From assembly GCF_009729035.1 (NCBI RefSeq), contig NZ_CP045483.1, forward strand, positions 1,138,001-1,202,000: a stretch of DNA of 64,000 nt. The letters are read 5' to 3'. The stretch comes from Stygiolobus azoricus (lineage in GTDB: Archaea > Thermoproteota > Thermoprotei_A > Sulfolobales > Sulfolobaceae). The first letter of the stretch is position 1; every line of letters starts with the position of its first letter. Both the position numbers and the translations under genes were made by a program. This document shows, in pieces, positions 47,444-55,615 of the stretch. The notes beneath the pieces are model-generated. The model was not told where the DNA came from, searched no databases, and worked only from the letters and a program-made list of their open reading frames with translations.

Positions 47444-48733
47444 TTATCGACTATTTGCTAGTTTGAGTACTAGGCTTGGATGCCTAGTGTGTATTGGTAT
47501 TAGCTTCTTCGGTTTTACTGTGTTTAGTATGTTTTTTAGTTCGTGTGGGTAATAGTGTCCGGAGAGCCTTATTCTGTAGACATGTACTCCTAGCATGTAT
47601 AGCCAGTATGCAAGGGTTTTCTCCTCGACCTCTGCCTCAGCCTCTAAGGGTTCTGGTGTGGTTAGGATTGCTATAGCGCCGTTTGGTAGCTCCTCTCCCC
47701 AAATCCTCATCCGCCTAAGCATCTCCAAGAAGCCTATGGGCTCTTGTACCAGCAGGAAGCCACCTGGATCCTTTAACACGTCGTGCTTCAGGCTAACGTA
47801 GTCTACTGGTGCTAGGGATGGCTTCTCTAGATCAGAGGCTACAGCTAGCATTAAGTTATTCGCATTGAATGCGCTGCTAAGCCACTGCGGGAGAATATCG
47901 ACCAGCCTAGAGGATGATATGACAACTGTTCTGCCGTTAAGTGATGCCAGCTCTGAGATTGCTGTCAGTAGTTCGAAGTCTAGAGGATCAATTGAGATCA
48001 TCGCTAGTCCGCTTCCCATTAGAACCTTGTTTAGTATGCTCCTGAATTCTTCAGAACCTATAGGTGTCTCTATACCCCCTATATTGGTGCCCTCTAATAG
48101 AGCAATGTCAGCGCTCCCGGAGCCAAGAACTCTATCTATATTATCTGTGGTATTAATTCTGGGGCCTAGTGGCCCGCTAACTCGGAAGTCACCACTATAG
48201 AATATCGTCTTGTCATACCCATTGTAGACTAGTGCGTAGGAAGGGTAAGCACTATGGCTTACTGGTATAGGTGTTACACCACGCTCGTCTTCTCGGTGTG
48301 GTATTAGCTCAATAACCTCTATATGTAGCTTGCGAGGCAGTTCTGCCAGCCATGTAGATGATGCTCTATACCATTCCTCAATCGTCTCCAGTATGCTTAT
48401 TGATGGAACATAGACCCTGGTTCCGGGAGGTAGTGCTCCAAGCAACCCTAGGTGGTCTAGATGAAAATGAGATATGTAGAGTGCATCGATATTCTCAAAC
48501 ACATTTAGCGGGGGTATGGCACCAATGCTTCTCAGCTCGTTTATGCCTAAAGGCCGTATACTCCCGCGATAGTATTTCCTAAGGACCTGGAATCTGATAC
48601 CATTATCGAAAACTATCTTCTTATCTCTATCCTTGATGACTATACAGTTTCCACCAATCTCTCTATACCCACCATAGATCTCAAGGGTTATCGAGCCCTC
48701 AGTTAGGGTCAGTTGCGGCCTCAGGGTTGACAC
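47444..48733 (-). CDS. RNase J-like metallo-beta-lactamase (beta-CASP) nuclease
   Basis: A 429-residue MBL protein. Motif 2 is SHFHLDHLGLL, further ligands in PVSHSAYPSYALV and FYSGDFRVSG; the beta-CASP end is SGHYYPHELKNILNTVKPKK followed by LIPIHTRHP, the arrangement of RNase J/CPSF-type nucleases (SGHA...PKxLxPIHG). The first Met precedes YGGYREIGGNCIVI, also RNase J-like. It is the last gene of the minus-strand defence operon, with its start adjoining the helicase stop (zero gap). Likely a 5'-3' exonuclease or endonuclease; substrate (RNA or DNA) unknown. Confidence 0.85.
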   Translation of the reverse strand: MSTLRPQLTLTEGSITLEIYGGYREIGGNCIVIKDRDKKIVFDNGIRFQVLRKYYRGSIRPLGINELRSIGAIPPLNVFENIDALYISHFHLDHLGLLGALPPGTRVYVPSISILETIEEWYRASSTWLAELPRKLHIEVIELIPHREDERGVTPIPVSHSAYPSYALVYNGYDKTIFYSGDFRVSGPLGPRINTTDNIDRVLGSGSADIALLEGTNIGGIETPIGSEEFRSILNKVLMGSGLAMISIDPLDFELLTAISELASLNGRTVVISSSRLVDILPQWLSSAFNANNLMLAVASDLEKPSLAPVDYVSLKHDVLKDPGGFLLVQEPIGFLEMLRRMRIWGEELPNGAIAILTTPEPLEAEAEVEEKTLAYWLYMLGVHVYRIRLSGHYYPHELKNILNTVKPKKLIPIHTRHPSLVLKLANSR

Positions 48734-51700
48734 CTACTCTGGCCTGAGTCTATATCTCTTAATAATATCCTCTCTCCACTTCATGTTGTTAACAGGGTCT
48801 CGCACAGCTAAGAGCCTGGGTTTCCCTGTCCCAATCCCGTAAACTATGTAGAGCCAATACTTCTCCCCCTTCTCCTTGGCAACACTAAACTCTGTCTCGG
48901 TAAGCTCGATTTCGAGGTCCAAGCCGGACTTCCCCTTAACCTCTATAAACCGTATCTCGCCAGTTCGAGGATCCCTACTTAGAATATCAAAATGCTCTCT
49001 CATACTGACATCCTCAGGTATTCTCCCCGACTTCTTCTCGTATTCCATGGCTAAGCTCATTGCAGCTTCTTCCACTTCCTTAACACTGATTGGTGGAACA
49101 GCCCCGCCGGGACTAATTTCAGAAGGCGTTGTGAAAATAATTGCTCCAAGATACTCAGACCTATTGCTGTATACACCCAAGTCCCTGGGTTCCCAATCTT
49201 GGTGGCGTGTACTAAAGCCTAGTTCCTCAAGCTTCGATACGTAATTAATTAATTCCTTTATCGCTCCTCGTGCAACAGTATTCGTAACTTCCCCTAAAGC
49301 TCTCCCCTTTAAGTCTTGTAAGAGCTCATTTGAGATATAGTATTCCTGTGGACTCGATACAACTTGGCTCGGTGATAAAGCCTTAACAATTATATCAAGT
49401 AATTCTCTTCCTCTGAGCAACTTAATAGAGTCTACTTTAACCCCAACGCCCGCAGTTTCTGAGTAGATAGGCCTATTTTTAAAGAATACCGTGATTTTGA
49501 ATAAATGCAACTCCTTCAAACCCTCTATCTGTGCCGAGGATACTAGGTAAACAGGTTTATCCAGGCTACCAGTATTTGAAAGAAGCGTGACAGTGCTGCT
49601 GTAAAAGTCATATGCATTGTTTAGTATAAATGCTCCAGCAAATACCCTATCCCCCTCTTTTTTAATACTCAATCCCCTAAGCTCTGCCGCTATCATGAAT
49701 AGTTCCTTGAGTACCCTATCAATATCATTCCCGCGTAAATCACCTAAAACGTTGCTGAGAAACTTCTCAATCATATCTGTAATATTCCTCCTAGTTAGAC
49801 CTACTTTCTCAAGGTTCTTCTTTAGAGACGCTAGAGCACTTATGATATTTTGAACATACTTCTCTAGCGCTTTACGACCCCCACTTATATATGTCAATAT
49901 TGCTTTGTACTCGCTGTACCTCGGTGTTCCCTTCCCTACATCAATAGGGATCGTTGTAGAACCCTCATCAGTCATCATGTCTATGACCACCTCCTCTCCA
50001 ATAGCTACCCTGGATTCCTGGAGGGAGCGTCCCCAAGCAAGCAACTTTCTGTACAGAATATCTAGAACATCTTTATCGCTTTTTATTGCTAGAAATACCG
50101 TGTAGCTTGTCACCTCTCTTTCTTGACCGAGCCTCCATACTCTCCCAAGACGCTGTTCTACTTTGATAGGGCTCCAGCTGGGTTCATAGTTTATAATGAT
50201 GTTTGCCGCCTGTAAGTTCAGCCCCTCGGCCGCGACATCTGTTGAAATAATGAGTTTAACCTGTCCATGCTGGAGATACCGTTTCAGGTCTTCAATACCA
50301 GGTCTTTCACGCTTCTTCCAGCCTGGGATAGTTATTCCCTCGGATGTGATGAGTGCTGTTACCTTGAATATATCAGGCATTTCATCCTTAAGCTTGCTGT
50401 AAATATACTCAGCTGTATCCTTATACTCGGTGAATACCACAATCTTATCTCCTTTATCGAGATGGTCACGTATAAGCTTAAGGACGCCCCTTAACCTGCT
50501 ATCATTGCTGTCCACTATGGTTCTTGCTAGTTTAAAGAGGTTCTCAATTTCTTGTAGATCCTGTTCCTCGAGCAGAGTACTACACTTATCTACAAATCTA
50601 TTAATGAGCTCGTCGGGCTCAACCTCTTTATCCAAGTCACCTGCTTCACTATAGTCTTCAAAGCCCAGGCCTAGGTAAGCCTCAACTATGCTTTCAGCTT
50701 CTTCGTCAAGCTTGCTGGCCTCAGCCAAAGAGGGAGACTTTCCCTCGATTACAAGAGACCTCTTATGGAGCATTCTCTCCAGCGTTAACATAGCAGCATA
50801 GGGGCTTGAGGAGGCCCTCTTAGCTATAAGTGCGAGTAGCAGGGGGAGAGCCTTAGGCTCGTCATCGAGGTATTCATAGTACTTTAATAGTTTATCTCGC
50901 AGAAATTCAAATAGAAGCTCGTTGAACTCAGTCTCTTCTCCTGTAGCTTCTATGACCCTAGCGATGAATCTGGCTTTCTTGAATATCTCTCTATGCTCGT
51001 AGACCTCATTCACATCCATCTTAGTTCTGCGCATCAAGATCGAGTCACGTGTAAGCCTGTAGAATGGGTCATTATCCAGCTCCTTTTCGTCGCCTTCAAG
51101 GTAGGGGTCTACAAGCTTTAACCTAGAAATGTAATCTGTAGCATGCCCCCTGTGTGGGGTTGCTGATAGTAAAATGATGTTTCGGTTAGTAACCTTTGCT
51201 AGCTCCTCCACTAGCTCATATCTCTGCGTAATGCTCTTCCGGCCCGACCTAATTATCCCTACTCTATGAGCCTCATCAACAATAACCACATCCCAGTCTA
51301 CACCAACAATCTTTGGCTTGTACTCCTCCCTTTTAACAAGGTCTATAGAAGCAATATACCATCCTTCAGGGAAGCCTTGCTTAGCGAGATTAGAGATATT
51401 TCCTCTCTCTATGACCTTCGCATGAATTCCAAACCTCTTAAGCTCTAACCTCCATTGTTCCACGAGAATCCTAGGAACGAGTACCAGTATTCTCCTAACT
51501 CCATCTCTATATTCGAGAAACCTGACTATAAGTATTGCTTCAATGGTCTTGCCTAAGCCTATCTCGTCACCTATTAGAACCCGCACGGGCTTACGGAAAG
51601 CTAGCCGAAATAGTAGCTCCGTCTGATGGGCTAACGGCAATATTGGTGGGTCAGCTTTAGTATTCAGGATAAAGAGGAAGGGATGGAGCCTATACCCCTC

Positions 51701-51772
51701 AAGAACTTTACCGAGTAAGCTCAGGATCTGTTCTCTAGTCGATTCTGTAGAGAACCCGGAAGGCCCTTGCAA
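48734..51772 (-). CDS. SNF2-family helicase with C-terminal DUF3883/NOV_C nuclease-like domain
   Basis: About 1,010 residues. Helicase motifs: LIGDEIGLGKTIEAILI (Walker A), VVIVDEAHRVG (DEAH), LLSATPHRGH, then KIVVFTEYKDTAEYIYSKLK, ISTDVAAEGLNLQAANIIIN and QRLGRVWRLGQ. The C-terminus REHFDILSRDPRTGEIRFIE followed by VKGKSG and a second helix is a DUF3883/NOV_C domain, related to PD-(D/E)xK nucleases (D...E-x-K). A DrmD-like composition. The frame opens at 51853, overlapping the upstream gene by 119 bp; TTG 51772 is a more economical start. Third gene from the end in the operon. Confidence 0.85.
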   Translation of the reverse strand: MQGPSGFSTESTREQILSLLGKVLEGYRLHPFLFILNTKADPPILPLAHQTELLFRLAFRKPVRVLIGDEIGLGKTIEAILIVRFLEYRDGVRRILVLVPRILVEQWRLELKRFGIHAKVIERGNISNLAKQGFPEGWYIASIDLVKREEYKPKIVGVDWDVVIVDEAHRVGIIRSGRKSITQRYELVEELAKVTNRNIILLSATPHRGHATDYISRLKLVDPYLEGDEKELDNDPFYRLTRDSILMRRTKMDVNEVYEHREIFKKARFIARVIEATGEETEFNELLFEFLRDKLLKYYEYLDDEPKALPLLLALIAKRASSSPYAAMLTLERMLHKRSLVIEGKSPSLAEASKLDEEAESIVEAYLGLGFEDYSEAGDLDKEVEPDELINRFVDKCSTLLEEQDLQEIENLFKLARTIVDSNDSRLRGVLKLIRDHLDKGDKIVVFTEYKDTAEYIYSKLKDEMPDIFKVTALITSEGITIPGWKKRERPGIEDLKRYLQHGQVKLIISTDVAAEGLNLQAANIIINYEPSWSPIKVEQRLGRVWRLGQEREVTSYTVFLAIKSDKDVLDILYRKLLAWGRSLQESRVAIGEEVVIDMMTDEGSTTIPIDVGKGTPRYSEYKAILTYISGGRKALEKYVQNIISALASLKKNLEKVGLTRRNITDMIEKFLSNVLGDLRGNDIDRVLKELFMIAAELRGLSIKKEGDRVFAGAFILNNAYDFYSSTVTLLSNTGSLDKPVYLVSSAQIEGLKELHLFKITVFFKNRPIYSETAGVGVKVDSIKLLRGRELLDIIVKALSPSQVVSSPQEYYISNELLQDLKGRALGEVTNTVARGAIKELINYVSKLEELGFSTRHQDWEPRDLGVYSNRSEYLGAIIFTTPSEISPGGAVPPISVKEVEEAAMSLAMEYEKKSGRIPEDVSMREHFDILSRDPRTGEIRFIEVKGKSGLDLEIELTETEFSVAKEKGEKYWLYIVYGIGTGKPRLLAVRDPVNNMKWREDIIKRYRLRPE

Positions 51773-52181
51773 CCCTACACACCCCCCAGAACCCCCTCTT
51801 TTCATACTCTTCGAGGACTCTGCTGTACCAGAAGAGCGTCGCGACCTCTCCAAGACTAGCTACCTTTTCCGCTATCTCAGGTATCTTAGCCTGGCTTCTA
51901 GTGCACTGCCTGCAGGCGGCAAGGATAATGAGCCTCCTAAAGAGATCATCAGCTCTATCTCCCTCCAAATATATGGTTCCACCTTTTCTGCCCCGCCTCA
52001 CATCCGCATTTACCCTTTCGAGAAAGCTTGAGATAACCCCACGCTCGCAGTAGGCATGGAAGTCTTTTACACCATATGAGCTGTAGAAATGGACAACCTC
52101 TACTGGTCTCCTTTGCTTTCCAACCCTCCTAGTGGAGAAACGCAGAATTGCTCGTTTCTCGCTCGCCTCCATGGCTATCAA
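51735..52181 (-). CDS. Small basic protein of the DUF499-DUF1156 operon
   Basis: A 148-residue arginine-rich protein starting MIAMEASEKRAILRFSTRRV, with a CRQCTRSQAKIPEI segment and alpha/beta pattern. It overlaps DUF499 by 4 bp and the helicase frame at its 3' end. I do not recognise the family; a nucleic-acid binding adapter between ATPase and helicase is positional inference. Confidence 0.6.
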   Translation of the reverse strand: MIAMEASEKRAILRFSTRRVGKQRRPVEVVHFYSSYGVKDFHAYCERGVISSFLERVNADVRRGRKGGTIYLEGDRADDLFRRLIILAACRQCTRSQAKIPEIAEKVASLGEVATLFWYSRVLEEYEKRGFWGVCRVARAFRVLYRID

Positions 52182-55100
52182 CCTCCTTCGAAGACATTAT
52201 AGGTCATATAGTCCCCAATCTCCCTCGCCTCCTCTTGAGTAAACTCTGGAGCTATAATGTAGTCCCCATTACGCGGCCTCAACCTAATCCAATAGCTCGC
52301 GCTCTTCACGGCGATACCGTATCTCTGTGCGATAGCTGGGAAAATATTTATCACGTCATCGATGCTCACACTGCTAAGCCTTAAGGATGCTCTGGGCTTC
52401 TTACCAGATATTTCAGCCTCTAACTCAAGTACTGCCTCCTCGACTTCGCAGTTAGAGCTAAATTTCGTGTCAATTATTCTAAGTGGTTTGAAGTTGAAGA
52501 CGGGAACCTTAACCTCTATCACCGAGAGCTTAGTGTCCTTAGGCGGAACACCCTTGACCGCCTCACGGCCTTTTGGCTTAACTATGATTTTTAGTGAAGA
52601 GGTCTTTAGCACATTTCCAGAAGCGTTCATAACTCTCACTTCATAGCTGTAAGTACCTGGCTCCTCCGGCGCCTTTATCCTCCAATCTATTTTTGCCGAC
52701 GGACTCTCGTCACTGATACTGAGTGCATTAGAGCTTAGCGTGCCAAAGGTAGCCACCAAGGACAAGTCTCCTTTGAACCCACCGATTCTCTCTATAAGCA
52801 CTGTTACTGTTACCTCCTCGCCCGGCAGAGCAGTAATTTCATAGTTGTCCAGCTTAACGTCCACACCCTCCTCTATAAACTCTGTAATTCTAACCAATGG
52901 GCTATTATGCAGTACCTCAAGGTCTGGTCTCTTCGAAGCCTCAGCTACAGGCACCAGGCTCCCATCAATGTAGAATGCATACCATATCCTTCTTATTCCA
53001 CCCCCTACTCTCTCCTCCTTCACATGTCCCAGGCCTTCAAGCTGTTCCTGGAGAGCTGTTCTCCACGGTAGTATCAAATCACTCGGCTCCAAGCTATGCG
53101 GAGCTTCTCCTTCCACTATCGAAGGTGGGTTGCAGTCTTGCCTAGACCTACATTCATACACCTTCTTGAAGAATATCTTGTCCTGCCTCTTAACTCCAAT
53201 CTTAAGGCTCTTTACACCATCAATTAAAGCTTGCTTAATGGTCTCTTCCCTTACCATAGGTAGTCTGGGGTTAGAGTAGAAGTAGTCAACAATATCCGAA
53301 ACTGTTTTTGCGAAATTTCCTTCAGATAATTCTATACCAATCTGGGATAGCATGTATTCGAGCACGCTGAAGTCCAGCTCGTCGTATAGTTTTGGCGGAT
53401 TATCGCTCTTGAGAGCATGTGTAGCTGTCTCTATTATAGTATCAGCCATGGTTGCGTTTGTAAACTTATATGTATTCCTATGACTCTTTTCATCGAAGCT
53501 TGGGTATGCAACGAGGTTTAGGCCAGCAAGTATACTTCTAACGAGCTTACCCTCTACTCCCTCCATTCCCTCGCAATATCTTTTAAGCTTCTTTTTCATG
53601 ACCTCACGGTCGTCTTCATCCTTATACATGGAGTCGAGCTCCTCACTCACTATATCACACGCGATTAAGTGCTTGGCATCTCTGATCATCTGCAAGACAC
53701 TATTACTATCACGCGGATATATTATGTAGACTGTGTTGGCGTATCTCCTTAACTCGCCATTAGTGGTTTCATAGATTACTTTCTCTATATCGCTACTCTG
53801 GATAGGTGAAAGAACCGCCACCAATATGTAGTCTCTTGAGTCATGATCCACGGGTTTGGGCTCGACCAAGACCATGCTGGAGCCTGTGTTGAAGGGTGTC
53901 TCTGCTGCTTCTCCTCCCTGCTTATGCTTCCGCGAGCCTGATACCACATCCTTATAGGAAGTGGTTAGAAGCCTCCAACCATACTCTTCGACCTTCTTAA
54001 GCGCCTCATGGTCATCTATAGTTTTTGCGGTCATCTCAACCATCCCTATTGGTGAGACAATCTGGGTGAACCAGTAACGCTCGCTCTCGCTTAGCAGGTA
54101 GACAAGGTTGTTGGAGGCCCACTCCAATGCGTCCAGGTAATCCTTCGGCTGTAGATTAAGGGCTCTCGCCATGCTGGGCTCGAATGTCGATACTATGATC
54201 TCGTGCTTGTCAGGGTATAGTTGGAGCTGCTGCTTAATCGAGCCAGTATAGACGAAGGTCTTAACGAGTATTGTTTTAGCTATAGTCTTGGCTAGCTCGG
54301 GTTTCTCATAGCTCTTAGTCCTCTCTACCACATCATCCTCCAATATTGTGTCGTACTGTCTGTATAGCACGTCAGAGAATAATATGCCCCTTATCTCTCG
54401 ATCCTCAATATCAATATGGAAAGGCATAACGAGTTCTGCAGCGCTCTTTGCATTTACGAGTTTTCTGATAACCTTTCTAGTAATCCTGATGGCGTCCCTG
54501 GTTTTCTGTAGACCCTCATGCTTGTCCACGATGTCCACTAGTGTGTTGATGTAGGATGGGTGGAAGGGGTAAGTATTCTCGATTAAGTGAGCCTTTCTCA
54601 CCACGTCATCTCCGAAAACCTCTTTGTTCTCCTCGGCTCTATATAGTTCTGCGAGGCTAGAGGATACCGCCCTAGCCGCCTTATGGTCTATGCTCTCAAA
54701 AATCCTTACCTTGAGTATGCTTGCTATATCAGAGGAGGTTACAGGAACTATTCTCTTAGACTCGACCCTGCTCACAGACTTATGCAGGCTCTTAACCACG
54801 TCAAGCTGAGACTTATAGCGCTCCTCGACCTCAAGCCCTTCCCCTCTCTCTTCTACAGGCAGTGAGACTATGAGGACAACTGGATGTCTAGAAAGATCAA
54901 TAGCCTTAGCGAGAGACTCAACAAATGATAGAACCTGGTCACCGTAGTTCTGGAGCCCGGGGTCGCTGGTGGACTTAAGCCCGACAACATAGTGGGCTAA
55001 CTCGTCCACTAGAATCAGGACGGGCTTGTTTCCGAGTAGCTTGAGGATCACATCGGCGGGAGGCGCTAGTAGCTTCTCATCGTTCTCCCTCACCTCGTCG

Positions 55101-55609
55101 AAACGACCCAGCTGATGGGCTAGAGACCCCCAGATAGTCTGAACCCTATAACCTTCAGGAACCTTTAGGGGGTTAACAGGGGTTGGGGCTAGCTCGCTAA
55201 AATAGCCATCAAGCACAACCACTCGCACTCCTCCCATCTTGGATAGCTCCTCGGCAAGCCTGTGCAGACGCTCCCTTGTCTCGTTATCCTCGGTCTTAGC
55301 ATTCAGGAGAGCGTCTGGTTTACGGAAAGCATGGTAAATAGTGAGCAACATATGGGTCTTACCGCCACCAAACAGCGATAGGAGCATGACTAGCTTATGA
55401 CCACCTCTGCCCATGAGGGCGTCAGCAACGTTCTCGAGAGCCTCAACCATGTGCTTGGTAATAAGGGTTCTCTTGAAGAACTCTACAGGATCCGAGTAGA
55501 TATCCTCCTCCTTACCCAGATGCACTCCTCCTAGGCTTGGAGCCGCCTTCTCGTCAAGCCTGGGTTCGAGCACGTCGCTCCAGACTTTAACATAATTTAG
55601 GAACCCCAT
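52178..55609 (-). CDS. DUF499 ATPase
   Basis: A 1,143-residue P-loop protein: VMLLSLFGGGKTHMLLT (Walker A, residues 81-86) and PVLILVDELAHYVV (Walker B, near 200), with LGGVHLGKEEDIYSDPVEFF at the N-terminus; these define DUF499. The remainder contains a long helical region and a C-terminal beta-rich domain (PGTYSYEVRVMNASGNVLKT). DUF499 proteins are regularly paired with DUF1156 methyltransferases in archaeal and bacterial defence islands and resemble BREX/DISARM ATPases in role. It lies 6 bp from the methyltransferase and is probably the motor of the complex. Confidence 0.88.
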   Translation of the reverse strand: MGFLNYVKVWSDVLEPRLDEKAAPSLGGVHLGKEEDIYSDPVEFFKRTLITKHMVEALENVADALMGRGGHKLVMLLSLFGGGKTHMLLTIYHAFRKPDALLNAKTEDNETRERLHRLAEELSKMGGVRVVVLDGYFSELAPTPVNPLKVPEGYRVQTIWGSLAHQLGRFDEVRENDEKLLAPPADVILKLLGNKPVLILVDELAHYVVGLKSTSDPGLQNYGDQVLSFVESLAKAIDLSRHPVVLIVSLPVEERGEGLEVEERYKSQLDVVKSLHKSVSRVESKRIVPVTSSDIASILKVRIFESIDHKAARAVSSSLAELYRAEENKEVFGDDVVRKAHLIENTYPFHPSYINTLVDIVDKHEGLQKTRDAIRITRKVIRKLVNAKSAAELVMPFHIDIEDREIRGILFSDVLYRQYDTILEDDVVERTKSYEKPELAKTIAKTILVKTFVYTGSIKQQLQLYPDKHEIIVSTFEPSMARALNLQPKDYLDALEWASNNLVYLLSESERYWFTQIVSPIGMVEMTAKTIDDHEALKKVEEYGWRLLTTSYKDVVSGSRKHKQGGEAAETPFNTGSSMVLVEPKPVDHDSRDYILVAVLSPIQSSDIEKVIYETTNGELRRYANTVYIIYPRDSNSVLQMIRDAKHLIACDIVSEELDSMYKDEDDREVMKKKLKRYCEGMEGVEGKLVRSILAGLNLVAYPSFDEKSHRNTYKFTNATMADTIIETATHALKSDNPPKLYDELDFSVLEYMLSQIGIELSEGNFAKTVSDIVDYFYSNPRLPMVREETIKQALIDGVKSLKIGVKRQDKIFFKKVYECRSRQDCNPPSIVEGEAPHSLEPSDLILPWRTALQEQLEGLGHVKEERVGGGIRRIWYAFYIDGSLVPVAEASKRPDLEVLHNSPLVRITEFIEEGVDVKLDNYEITALPGEEVTVTVLIERIGGFKGDLSLVATFGTLSSNALSISDESPSAKIDWRIKAPEEPGTYSYEVRVMNASGNVLKTSSLKIIVKPKGREAVKGVPPKDTKLSVIEVKVPVFNFKPLRIIDTKFSSNCEVEEAVLELEAEISGKKPRASLRLSSVSIDDVINIFPAIAQRYGIAVKSASYWIRLRPRNGDYIIAPEFTQEEAREIGDYMTYNVFEGG

Positions 55610-55615
55610 AACTCA

